Below, one piece after another: positions 10,775 through 19,959 of a DNA stretch of 64,000 nt. The first letter of the stretch is position 1, and each line of letters begins with the position of its first letter. Source of the DNA: Vandiemenella viatica. Its lineage: Eukaryota > Arthropoda > Insecta > Orthoptera > Morabidae. Made by a program: the position numbers and the translations under genes. The DNA lies in NCBI GenBank assembly GCA_031002005.1, contig JARYHS010013630.1, positions 26,503,112 to 26,567,111 of the forward strand, in the 5' to 3' direction. The notes below the pieces were generated by a model. The model had not been told where the DNA came from. It worked only from the letters and a program-made list of their open reading frames with translations, and searched no databases.

Positions 10775-10814
10775 TACGTTATTAATTAAGTTCGACAATA
10801 TTTTTACTAGAACA

Positions 10815-11050
10815 GACCGAGCGTGGTACGTGAGCGGTTAACGCTCTGGCCTCGCATTCGGGATGGCGCCGGTTCGAATCCCCGTCCGGACATCCAGATT
10901 TGGATTTTCTATGGTTTTCCCAAATCACCCCAGGCGAATGCCGGGAAGTTTTATTCAAAAGGCCATGGCCGAATCCCTTTCCGCTCCTTATCCCCGGCCC
11001 ATCCCGCCTCTAATCACCTCGACGTTGACGAGGAGTAAAGCCATAAGTAA
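10815..11050 (+). mobile_element. SINE-A copy, full length
   Basis: One of the best copies. The tRNA-like head has an A-box-like GTGAGCGGTTAACGCTCTGG and a B box GGTTCGAATCCC. The conserved body follows (CCAGATTTGGATTTTCTATG, then GGCGAATGCCGGGA and CCATGGCCGAATCCC). It ends with CCTCGACGTTGACGAGG and GTAAAGCCATAAG before an A-rich tail. The head explains why this site could be mistaken for a tRNA gene. Confidence 0.92.
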
Positions 11051-11067
11051 AAAAAGTACAAGAACAA

Positions 11068-11222
11068 TGTATTTTTCATTTCCACACTGTGTCGAAATTC
11101 CGTTTGTTTTGTTTATCCGAGCAAACAGCTTGCAAGTGTTGAAAGAGGATAATTTGGGCCGTTCTCGTCTAAATAACTCTCCGTAATCCATCAATGCGGG
11201 GATAGCTTACATTTGGGCGAAC
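11068..11222 (+). repeat. LTR-like repeat R6, copy 1
   Basis: It matches 13936-14118, with shared blocks TTTTTCATTTCCA, GTTTATCCGAGC and CTCGTCTA-ATAAC. Its right edge, GATAGCTTACATTTGGGCGA, is followed by a short TGGCGAcc-like segment. That motif follows the other copy too, and it follows the 376-bp repeat at 11988. This suggests the end of a retroviral-type LTR next to a primer-binding site. Confidence 0.5.
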
Positions 11223-11239
11223 CTATAAGGAAAGCTTAC

Positions 11240-11600
11240 AACCTTCGCTAATTCCATCATGTGAAGTAGTAGATTGCAGCGTTTACTGTGACAGTACGTC
11301 ACCGACTTCATTACGCACACTATAATCAATGGAGAAGCCAATGCCGCACACTCGTTTCTCAGGATGAGTTATGGATTACTACCGAGCAGTTGTCTATGCT
11401 GTAGCAGTGTAGAATGTGAAGCCCGGCCTGAATGAAGCCCACGACATTGCGTAACGCCACGCCCACTGGGGTCGCCGACACCACAGATCCATTCACTAAC
11501 ACAGCGGAAACGCAGAACACGAAATGTGGACACACATAATGAGTCTACTGGCTATCAGACCGTCGAATTTCATTCATTCATTCACTGCTGCGTTCATTCA
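11240..11600. other. unassigned DNA
   Basis: Moderately GC-rich sequence without a recognised frame. It ends in a short CATT repeat near 11575. Confidence 0.35.
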
Positions 11601-11606
11601 CTAATT

Positions 11607-11700
11607 CAGTGTTTTTCAACCTTTTTGAGCACGCGACCCCTTTACAAATAAAACATTTTTGGCGACCTCCTCATGTGCGTAAAAAAAAAAAAAAAATTTG
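11607..11700 (+). mobile_element. hAT-type terminus fragment
   Basis: CAGTGTTTTTCAACCTTTTT followed by GCGACCCC is a common left terminus of hAT-type MITEs. The matching right terminus was not found nearby, so only an end fragment is claimed. Confidence 0.4.
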
Positions 11701-11987
11701 GTGAGCCTCCAGGTCCATAATAAAACTACGTCAGTGATTTCAAATTTTTCTTTCTGCTGAGACTTTACCTACTGATCGAGAAATCAAATGCTGTGCAAGG
11801 TAGTCGCTGGCACTCTTATTCTTTGCCGCGGTGGCGGCGAGGGAGGTGAGAAGTTGTGGTCAGCGGCCACATGGGAACAGTTTGTTTTGTTCCACTGGAA
11901 TCAGCTGTCCCAGTACGCCAGCGAGTAAGAACTAGCATCGCTGAGGGTAAGGATAAAATGGAGTTCCCAAGAGATCTGCACAACCTG

Positions 11988-12363
11988 TGGTATAACAGGC
12001 TACTATAATAATTACTCTGTGAAATGGGTAGCTAAGGAAAGGTTTATATTAAACAGAAGAGGATAGATCAAGACTAGAAAAACTTGGTGAAGACCGTGTC
12101 GTGTTCGCTTTGAATTTTAAAGTTGCTGCTGAAAAGAACTTGTAAAAATTCGGATGATTAAGGATGTTATAACATTATAATAAAAAAGAAAATAAATCAT
12201 ATAAGTTCATTGTTTTTTGGTGAAGCTGGATGATGTGGAATGGAAGTTGTGTTTCTTATTTTCTCATAGCAAAGGAACATAAAATTTTAGAAGAAACTAC
12301 AATAAATAATTAAGCAGATATTTTCACTACAACAACAAGGTAAAATAAATAAAAAATACGAGA
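11988..12363 (+). repeat. 376-bp direct repeat, putative left LTR
   Basis: It starts TGGTATAACAGG and ends AATACGAGA. It is nearly identical to 12527-12899, differing at about fifteen positions by eye. TGGCGACCGTGACAGGACC follows immediately, in the place and style of a tRNA primer-binding site. The 3' end is GA rather than the canonical CA, and no clear target duplication flanks the pair. Confidence 0.6.
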
Positions 12364-12526
12364 TGGCGACCGTGACAGGACCTGGAAAGGAGTGTTCTAT
12401 CGGCCTCAGTGTCATTGTAGAAAATTGTATATGTATGGTGATTCAAAGCGAAGAAATAAAGGTCCTCAGTAAGTTTACCAGAATATTTGTTACTACAAAT
12501 ATATATGGCAAAATTGAGGGGGGCTA
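12364..12526 (+). mobile_element. interior of candidate TRIM element
   Basis: Only 163 bp separate the two direct repeats. It opens with the primer-site-like TGGCGACCGTGACAGGACC and closes with purine-rich AAAATTGAGGGGGG just before the second repeat. This is the expected order of a terminal-repeat retrotransposon in miniature. No protein is encoded. A simple tandem duplication of a 540-bp unit is the alternative reading. Confidence 0.55.
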
Positions 12527-12899
12527 TGGTATAACAGGCTACTATAATAATTACTCTGTGAAATGGGTAGCTAAGGAAACGTTTATATTAAACAGAAGAG
12601 GATAGATCAATACTAGAAAAACTTGGTGAAGACCGTGTCGTTTTCGCTTTGAATTTTAAAGTTGCTGCTAAAAGAACTTGTAAAAATTCGGATGATTAAG
12701 GATGTTATAACATTATAATATAAAAAATAAATCATATAAGTTCATTGTTTTTTGGTGAAGCTGGATGATGTGGAATGGAAGTTGTGTTTCTTATTTGCTC
12801 ATAACAAAGGAAATAAAATTTTAGAAGAAATTACAATAAATAATTAAGCAGATATTTTCACTACAACAACTAGGTAAACAAATACATAAAAATACGAGA
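12527..12899 (+). repeat. 373-bp direct repeat, putative right LTR
   Basis: Right-hand partner of 11988-12363, with the same ends and few differences. The high similarity implies recent duplication or recent insertion compared with the other relics here. Confidence 0.6.
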
Positions 12900-13187
12900 C
12901 ACCCTCCACTTCTGCTACAAGAGACAGTGGCAGAAACAAATCAAAACCGAAACAAAGTACGCTTTATGAATATAATTACATGAAATATGGTAGAAAGAAG
13001 ATAAATAAGTTCCAATTAGAAAATGATTTGGTTATTTGCTTCTCAAAAATACAACCACCATTCGACAATTTATTAAAATCTAAACAGGCACAGCCTTCCC
13101 ACTGAAATTTTTGATTAACTGGCTTGCGACCGCGATCTCCTGAGTAAGACTTGGCCACCCCAGTGTTAAATAATACTGGACTATATT
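12900..13187. other. unassigned DNA
   Basis: No gene or repeat recognised between the candidate TRIM and the hAT MITE. Confidence 0.4.
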
Positions 13188-13195
13188 CTCTAGCA

Positions 13196-13497
13196 AAGTG
13201 GTTCCCAATTAGTGGTATGCGTACCCCAGGAGTACGTGAGGGTGCGTCAAGGGGTACGCCCAGTTATGTCTTGGGATAAGATAACCACTAAGATTATTAA
13301 AATTTACTCAAACATTACTGTATCCAAATACATCTTTGGACATTCATCGAATTTTTGAGACGTTTGTTATTAAATTAAAATTTAATAAATCGCGAAAAAC
13401 TTGTTCATTTTTTATTTATCATTTCCAACATAAGGGCTACTCAAGGTTGAGCTCTTTCTTGAAGTGTTACTCGGAGAAAGCTAACTGGGAACCACTG
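13196..13497. mobile_element. hAT-type MITE
   Basis: Terminal inverted repeats AGTGGTTCCCAATTAG and CTAACTGGGAACCACTG differ at one position. The 8-bp flanks CTCTAGCA and CTCTGTCA agree at six of eight positions, the target-duplication length of hAT elements. The interior has no transposase. Confidence 0.8.
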
Positions 13498-13509
13498 CTC
13501 TGTCAGTAA

Positions 13510-13900
13510 ATTGTGATTCCATTGTTTGAGGGACTGTAAGCACCCCTCATTACGGTCGCTTTGGAAGCCAAGTGGAGGATCTGAGTACACGTGTCCTGGC
13601 TCACCCACTGTGCAGTCCTGGAGAGCCGTGCCGAGGTACCCACTTGGCTGCAGCACAGAGTGGAATCAACTGACCTCGGCCTGCATTCCTAGCGGCGGCG
13701 GTTTTACTGCATATGATAAGTACTGCGGCGGTGAATGGAGTCCTCGTGCGTGAGCAGTAAAACGCGGCTTTAAAGGGCGCACGTGGCGTGTGTCGGCCAA
13801 GGACAAGACGCGACTCCGGCACAGCAGAGGAAAACCTCGCAGCTACACGACTCACATACTCACCTAGAGTCCTGTTCACCTTAATTGGCATGTGAAATAG
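13510..13900. other. GC-rich segment, unassigned
   Basis: It stands out as GC-rich and carries overlapping open frames on both strands, but none is recognised. It could be an unfamiliar repeat or a non-coding first-exon type region. Confidence 0.25.
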
Positions 13901-13935
13901 TTAATATTAATTCAGTAATATTTTGACCAGAAGAG

Positions 13936-14140
13936 TGAGTTTTTCATTTCCAGACTATATCAAAATACTTCTCAATCTGTTTATCCGAGCTAACTGCTTG
14001 CAAAGAGGAGAAGAACTTGGCCCGTCCTCGTCTATATAACATGGCGTAATCCACTAACGGTGTAGTGAGCTAACACTTGTCTGATCATTTTCGAGGATAA
14101 TTGATAGCTTACATTTGGCGACCAATACCAGGATAACTCA
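13936..14140 (+). repeat. LTR-like repeat R6, copy 2
   Basis: It is homologous to 11068-11222 in the same orientation. Its right edge GATAGCTTACATTTGGCGAC continues as CAATACCAGGAT, a primer-site-like sequence. Because both R6 copies carry the post-LTR motif, they look like two separate 5' ends rather than the two LTRs of one element. Confidence 0.5.
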
Positions 14141-14204
14141 CAAAATGCTGAGAAATTAAAAAAAAATGTTCCGTAATAGAATCTGTTAATCAAATAGAGT
14201 GTAA

Positions 14205-14288
14205 TTTTCACCGGTATCCAGCGTGATGGTGTCGTCAAAACACAATGTTTCAACAGCTGGTTCTGCTGTCTTCATCAAGCACCGCGCG
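14205..14288 (-). mobile_element. foldback family (FB), single-arm fragment
   Basis: It contains, on the plus strand, GTATCCAGCGTGATGGTGTC, then CAATGTTTCAACAGCTGG, then TGCTGTCTTCATCAAG. This is the same series as the complement of 53236-53302 in the complete copy. Only one arm is present. Confidence 0.55.
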
Positions 14289-14377
14289 TCTTATGTTGAT
14301 TGTACGGTACAGTGTTGTTAAAACGATTCAGAACAGTGAAAGTAGGTGGTGCTAACAAGAAATCATTTTTATTTATT

Positions 14378-14568
14378 ATGGCTTTACGCCTAGTCAGCGT
14401 CGAGGCCATCAGAAGCGGCAAGGGACGAGAGACGGCGAGGAACGGGAATAAATTCGGCCATGGTCTTTTAAAGCAAGCATCGCTTGGAGTGATTTGAAGA
14501 AACCATGGAAAATCCAAATCTGGATGACCGAACGGGGATTCGAGCCCGCGTCCTACCGAATGCGATAA
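14378..14568 (-). mobile_element. SINE-A copy
   Basis: The terminal GGCTTTACGCCTAGTC, the AATTCGGCCATGG block, ACCATGGAAAATCCAAATC and the B-box complement GGGGATTCGAGCCC are all present in the family order. The outer tRNA-like A-box region is truncated. Confidence 0.85.
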
Positions 14569-14579
14569 CAAGAAAAGAC

Positions 14580-14945
14580 AGCCCTTCATTGAAGTGAACT
14601 ATGGGTCTGACCTCGCGTGTTAATAACTGCTTGAGATCGAAACCAAAATCAAACTTGTGGTGTTAACAAACGCAGGAGCCTGCATCTCGGAAATACGAGG
14701 TTCCGATATAAAATAGGCGGTCATATTTTAAAGGTGGTGACCACAGTTGAACTTTCGAGACAATTAAAAGGAGTTGTTACCTCGCAACTGCTTCAGACTT
14801 CTTATTTAGAGAACTCAAAACGTTTTCAGAACTATTTCCCAACTTCACGTTGGGTGGCGACCGGGTCCGAGCTTGAAATCTTCACCAGTGAGTGTTTACT
14901 CGAGATCTAACTAACACAATAACGTTCACTGTCTCACTTGTTAGA
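14580..14945. other. unassigned DNA
   Basis: No gene recognised. A GGTGGCGACCGGGTCC segment at 14863 recalls the primer-site-like motif near the LTR-like repeats, but no LTR could be paired with it. Confidence 0.3.
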
Positions 14946-15043
14946 AAGGCTTTAAGACATTAGAGGCGGGACAAGGAACAGGAAGGAATTCGGCCATGAC
15001 CTTTGGAGGAAGCATCCCGGCAGTGATTTGGGAAAACCATGGA
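14946..15043 (-). mobile_element. SINE-A copy, partial
   Basis: It keeps ATTAGAGGCGGGACAAGGA, GGAATTCGGCCATGAC and AGTGATTTGGGAAAACCATG. The tRNA-like head is missing. Confidence 0.75.
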
Positions 15044-15187
15044 GTTGTTACAAGTTGTTTACCCAAACCGTTTATTTCTGACAGTATTCTTTTCGAACGT
15101 AAGTAACTGGTTTACCTGAAAGAAAATTCAGTCAGGTGGACACCAATGACAGCTCGCAACAACATCGTTCTAGAGAGAATATTATAA

Positions 15188-15599
15188 GGGGGCGTCCACT
15201 AATTACGTGAGGTGAAATAGGGGTGGGAGGGTCCGGTGAAATCTCACGAAACCTCACCAAGGGGGAGGGCGGGAGGTCAACGGAAATCTCACGTGAGGTT
15301 TGGAAATTCTTGTAGAATGGTAGTGCTAAAAAAAAAAAAAATCAACAAATGAAGCGAAAGTCGATTTTAGGTGGTAAAAACCGCCCTTGGGATGAGACCT
15401 AAAAAAAAATTAAAAAGGCCTCAAAATGTTGCGATGGCCATTCCTAGGTGGGGGGTGGGGGTGGCTCTGTCAAAATCTCACGTCATTTTACGGGGGGGTG
15501 GGGGGGGGTTCCGACCAAATCTCACGAAGTCTCACCAGAGCGGGGTGGGGGTCCGGAATTCCAAAAAACACCTCACCTAATTAATGGACGTAGTTCTCC
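15188..15599 (+). mobile_element. Harbinger-like G-rich MITE, copy 1
   Basis: It starts GGGGGCGTCCACTAATTACG after TAA and ends with the complementary CACCTCACCTAATTAATGG. It matches the inverted copy at 52362-52770 along its length, including GAAAGTCGATTTTA and GTCCGGAATTCC. Long G runs dominate the plus strand. The last few bases of its right terminus have diverged. A 3-bp TAA target is typical of PIF/Harbinger elements. No protein is encoded. Confidence 0.75.
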
Positions 15600-15950
15600 T
15601 ATTAAACATTTAGAAAAGTGATCGAATGACTTCTTCGTAATTGATAGACGTGTAAACTGTTTCGCTGTAAATTAAAGTAATAACTTGAAACACAGTTAAT
15701 GGAGCACTACTGCCGTCGCATTAAATCAGTGCTGCAGAGCAAATGGCTACAAACCGGTATTTAGACCTTGTATTCATGGAAGCTGAAAATAAGTATACAG
15801 TTAAATTACGAAATGAACGCGTTACCTGTTTTGGAAATGTCGGTGAAGAAAGAAGTTTGTGTCGAAAAGTCTGACAGAAAGAAGAGGGTGAAAAGAGAAG
15901 ACGATGCGTCACATTTTTAATACATTCGAAATTGCTTATAATTTTTTTCT
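15600..15950. other. unassigned DNA
   Basis: No recognised gene or repeat. Confidence 0.4.
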
Positions 15951-16173
15951 CGTTTTACGCCTCGTCGAGATAATTATAGGCAAGAATAAATCGGGAACTA
16001 GAAACGGGAATGAATTTGGCCATAGTCTTTTGAAGGAACCATCCCGAAATTCACGTGGAGTAATTGTAAGATTACATGGAAAATCGAATTGCGGATGGCC
16101 GGACGGGGATTCGAACCCACGTTCTCCCGAATGAGAGACCAGAGCGTTATCGCTCACCAACCACGCTCGGTGC
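15951..16173 (-). mobile_element. SINE-A copy, full length
   Basis: Reading the minus strand, the A-box region (GGTTGGTGAGCGATAACGCT), the B box (GGTTCGAATCCC complement) and the terminal CTCGACGAGG-GTAAAAC block are all present. The middle is more diverged than in the copy at 10815. Confidence 0.85.
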
Positions 16174-16403
16174 AATATGTAGGCCTACAGTAAGTATAGT
16201 TTTGTATGTAGTGTGGCCTTTGACATGCTTCAAAAGGAATGAAATGTCCACTTGAAATTACTCTGATTTCAAAGTACAATGCACCATCCAGTAAAGCAAC
16301 TAAATAAAAGTTTTGTGTAATTTTTTCTAAGTTAGTGTTTTAATTTGTTTCAGGTGTTGAATAATTACCAAAAATTATTTCTTCACGAGAGATAGTCCAA
16401 AGC

Positions 16404-16760
16404 GTGGTGCGGTATGTTGAAGCATCGTCACCAATAGCTATCCTCAGAAATTTTCGACCTGTGTTCCACCAGATGGAAGGACAATTAAGGCTTGGTAAGA
16501 CAAATTTTCAGCCTCTGGAAGGACAAAATGGAACGGCCATCGCGATCTCCAGGCATAACCCCCCAGAATTTTTTCTGTATGTTTATGTGAAAGATATTGC
16601 GTATGACTCACGTGCACGTGATGTCGCTCCTCGCATAAGAATTGTCGATGCAATCGGTTTCATCACCCCACACATGCTTGGGCACACTTGGGCTAACATG
16701 TTAGTATCGCTTAGACGTTTTGAGAAGTGCGAAAGGAGCATACGTAGAAAATTGCACTGA
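16404..16760 (+). pseudogene. Tc1/mariner-superfamily transposase C-terminal relic
   Basis: This is the end of a DDE transposase from a different branch than the mariner copies nearby. RSPGITP (for RSPDLTP) is readable near 16538 in one frame. PPEFFLYVYVKDIAYDSRARD (an FFLWGYVKD-like block), then RIRIVDAIGFITPHMLGHTW, is in the open frame. YRLDVLRSAKGAYVENC then continues in a third frame. This order matches insect transposases that end in an RLDVCR-GAH-E-type motif. The catalytic aspartate of the SPD step is glycine here and the frame shifts at least twice, so it is dead. No inverted repeats were located. Confidence 0.65.
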
Positions 16761-16971
16761 TTTTTTATGCAAAACTTTTTGAGTTGCTTTACAGGCTAGT
16801 GCAAACCGCAATGTTCTATCTTTAATTGTAATTTTGTATACTATATTTTGAAATCAGAAGGTTTGATGTGCACACCGTGTATACACAAATACAAAAGTAA
16901 TGAAAGCAAATAATAATAATAACAATAATTCCGTGTGGTTTTACATGGTGACATTGTTTCTATTGGCTGCT

Positions 16972-17106
16972 CATTCCACCCTTGTAGTACCCGCCTTTAC
17001 TTAACCTGGCAATCCTACCGGGTACAGGGAACCTACAGTTTAACGTGGGATCCGAACCACGGAAGCGGTCTAGCGTACTCCACATTACACAGCAAGCTGT
17101 GCCTGA
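16972..17106 (-). mobile_element. SINE-B copy, partial
   Basis: The minus strand reads AGCTTGCTGTGTAATGTGGA, GTTCGGATCCCACG and GTTAAACTGTAGGTTCCCTG. It is collinear with the middle of the copy at 19541. The tRNA-like head is absent, and the palindromic MITE at 17111 adjoins it. Confidence 0.65.
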
Positions 17107-17110
17107 GGTA

Positions 17111-17269
17111 CACACTTTGAAAATAAATTTGGCCGCCGCTGAAAAATTAATTCTATCACTCTTATTTTGCATAATCTGACATAAATGTCATCCTAACAAA
17201 CAGTAATGCAATACTGGCTTGCCAGTATTGCATTACTGTTTCCTGGCAAACAGTGATTGTCAAAGTGTG
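17111..17269. mobile_element. TA-flanked palindromic MITE, copy 2
   Basis: It has the same termini as 10565-10774 (CACACTTTGA...TCAAAGTGTG) and TA flanks at 17109-17110 and 17270-17271. The right arm is shortened. The centre is a near-perfect palindrome around GCAATACTGGCTTGCCAGTA. Confidence 0.85.
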
Positions 17270-17279
17270 TACATGTGGG

Positions 17280-18926
17280 GTTAAGGACCTATGGAAATCC
17301 TCGCCGAGCCGCTGAGCCACCAGATCGGTAATAACTAGGGTTTGGATCTTTATCACCAAAAAAATAGAGAAATATGAAGGAAAATATGACATTAAAAATG
17401 GGTAAATATAACCTAAAAATTAAAAAATATGACCAAACATTTTGAAGTTATTATAAACCAAAACAGGCTCAATTATACATCATTTATTTTATCTAGTACT
17501 GTCGCTTAATGCGGACAGCATAATTTGCTTCCGTGCACTCACTGCACCATTTGGAAATTAAATTCTAAATCGTTTTGTTGAAGTCACTTTAATTTCAGAT
17601 AGTTAACAGAATAGAACTCTTTACTCTGTACTATAATACTCCTCTCTAAATTCCCTTACGTAACTTCACACTTACAGAAAAAATTATTTTCGGCATGGCG
17701 GTAGGTCTACTCACTGATCCACTGCAGATTTAACGATGACTGAGGATATTTCATTGAAATATTGATTGACGTGGATCGAAACAGGGATGCTTCTGCTGCA
17801 TTGTCCAGATTGAAAAGTAGGCGGAACATTAGGTTTAGAGAGTGACAATAATGAATAACTTTAATTCTTGACTGTGAAATCTGACCACAGTGAAAATTAG
17901 TTTTTTCCCACCACATGTATAGCAGAAGTACAGTTCTGTGAATAATTATCTAAATTTCTTCTCACCTATAGCTAGTGAATTCCCGGACTATTAAAAAACT
18001 ACCAGATTTTTCCTTAAATATGATCATATGACCATAAAAATATTATCGAAATGTGACCAAAGCTAGGAAAATGTTCTGAATATGCATTTATATGCTACAT
18101 AAAATACATTTAAATACAATCATAAACGTGAATCAGTGTTTAATTCAGCATTTCAGCTCAAAAAGAAGGCTGCAAAAAATACGACTTGTCCTAAACATCC
18201 GAACCCTACTGATAACAAATGAATCTCGTGTAGTGAGGGAGCGTAGAGCCCGCGTTCCCACAGCTTGGGATGTCGTGTCTGTGTGTTTAGACATCGCTGA
18301 CCTCGTGATTTCAAAACGTTTCAACCTCCTTTGAGACTGAGAGGTTGTAAACTCTGGCGGCGGCGTACACTGTCGCTTTGTTCCTGTGTCTGCAAGTGTC
18401 GCACTGGGACAAGCTCTCTTTGTTCGCTTCACCTCGTCATCTACACTGGAACGTCAGGCAGCGAGAAACTGGAGCAACGGAAACAGGCTGTCTCGAGGAG
18501 TAATCCGATCATTCACGTAAACCAAATCAGAAAATATTATCGATGTGAAAACGCCTTTAAAATCGATGCCGGGTTTGCGAAGGCAATTTCACCCTAATGA
18601 GCGACGATTTCTGTCGAAGTAATTTCAAACTACAATAACTCGGTTAAAAATAAGAACTAGAAATTCCATATTGGTCTCGTCTTAAAGACTAATAATGAAA
18701 CTTGGTGCCAGTACAACTCCAATGTTAGTTACAGCCGTAGAGTCAAGGTAAACTCAACATTTTCCGAATTCGAAAAGTGTACACAAACAGGATCATATCT
18801 CTGAGACTAATGATCCAATTAGAGTGAACCAATAATTGTTTTGAAGAGGAGTGTATAAATTGAAACACATCTTGGACTACATATTGTATGTAACACTTCT
18901 CTCCTGTCAAGGATGGCATCTCAAGC
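17280..18926. other. unassigned DNA
   Basis: No recognised gene. 18230-18480 is GC-richer with short open frames on both strands, but no product is recognised. Confidence 0.35.
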
Positions 18927-18950
18927 TTTTTTTTTTTTTTTTTTTTTTTT
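18927..18950. repeat. poly-T tract (24)
   Basis: Homopolymer run directly before the AGTGAAAACTT border of the composite repeat R4. Confidence 0.95.
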
Positions 18951-19317
18951 AGTGAAAACTTTTGTAGACACGTAAAGCGATGTTTGTGCTGGGCTTAATC
19001 TATGAGTTCGCAAGAAACCACCTGTTGCGCGCGTCAGATCACGCCAACTTGTTCTGCGTATGATATGGGCGCAGGACGCATTTCGCAAAATCTTTATACA
19101 AACACACAGTTTTTATCCGATTTTGATGGAACTTTGCATGCTTAAACTTTGAAACAAATAGAAAAACACTGTTGACGTTTGATTTGCAGAAACTTAAACC
19201 CTCTCCTCCTCCTCCCCCCCCCCCATCTCACCTTAATTTCTATCACCGTTTTACAAACAAACCCACAATTTTTATCCGATTTTGATAGTACTTAGCACAC
19301 ATATATTTCAAAACAAG

Positions 19318-19395
19318 GCGGTATGGTAGCTCAGTAGATAGAGCACTGACTTCCCAAAGTTCTCTTTCCGGGTCGCAGGTTCAAATTCCTCGATG
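19318..19395 (+). mobile_element. tRNA-like SINE head
   Basis: A-box-like TGGTAGCTCAGTAGATAGAG and B-box-like GCAGGTTCAAATTCC lie at Pol III spacing. The acceptor-stem halves do not pair and the anticodon arm is poor, so this is a SINE head, not a working tRNA gene. Part of the same sequence (GGTAGCTC) follows the monomers at 45388. Confidence 0.5.
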
Positions 19396-19540
19396 AGTAG
19401 GTAGTTTTAGGAGTTGGATTTGATTATATGATACATTTTTAGTTTTCGAAGTGAAAACTTTTTTAGGCACGTTGGGCTCTTTTTTAATGGGTAAAATTTT
19501 ATGATTCGCGTTACCGACATGCTGCTGTTAATAGTATATC

Positions 19541-19822
19541 TGCTGCGATCTCTTGACTCAGTGGTTTATGTGTCTGACTTGCGAACAAAAGGTCCCGGTT
19601 CAAATCCCTTTCTCGGTGGGTATTTTCACAGACCATTAAACAGACCTTCACATCTAGCAAGCATAGCTTGCTGAGTAATGTGAAGTACGCCAGAATGCTT
19701 CCTTTGTTCGGATTTCGCGCGTTAAACTATAGGTCCCTTGTAGTATCTGGTAGCAGTATTCAGTTAGGCTAAAACAGGGGCGGAAAGCGCAGCTAGTAGA
19801 AACCCTGTCACCAGGGCATTAC
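19541..19822 (+). mobile_element. SINE-B copy
   Basis: The tRNA-like head has GACTCAGTGGTTTATGTGTC and a B box CCGGTTCAAATCCC. It is followed by CTTCACATCTAGCAAGCA, GTGAAGTACGCCAGAATGCT and AACCCTGTCACCAGGG. It is collinear with 49425-49722. Confidence 0.75.
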
Positions 19823-19959
19823 GTCCACACGGAATTATTACTATTTAGTATATGTGTAGCTATACGTATTACGTCTTCCATGTGTGATATTCATAGTTTT
19901 AAGTTTTCACTTCTGTCGGCAGTCCCAAATGACTGCCAATTTTTATTATTATCATTATT

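Larger units (their letters stand above)
18951..19922 (+). repeat. composite repeat R4, copy 1
   Basis: It is bordered by AGTGAAAACTT on the left and AAGTTTTCACT on the right, like 44845-45512. Inside are two 140-bp monomers of the kind arrayed at 40675 (19080-19316). Next come a tRNA-like head (GGTAGCTCAGTAGATAGAGC with GGTTCAAATTCC at 19379) and a SINE-B copy. It may be one complex element or several nested ones. Confidence 0.5.

Noticed and set aside
10815..10890. tRNA gene suggested by A and B boxes
   Set aside because: The acceptor stem does not pair, and the same sequence heads about ten other SINE-A copies; it is a SINE head.
11988..12899. Full LTR retrotransposon
   Set aside because: There is no gag or pol between the repeats; only a TRIM-like interior or a tandem duplication fits.
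19318..19395. Functional tRNA gene
   Set aside because: A and B boxes are present but the cloverleaf cannot close. The flanking repeat recurs at 44845.
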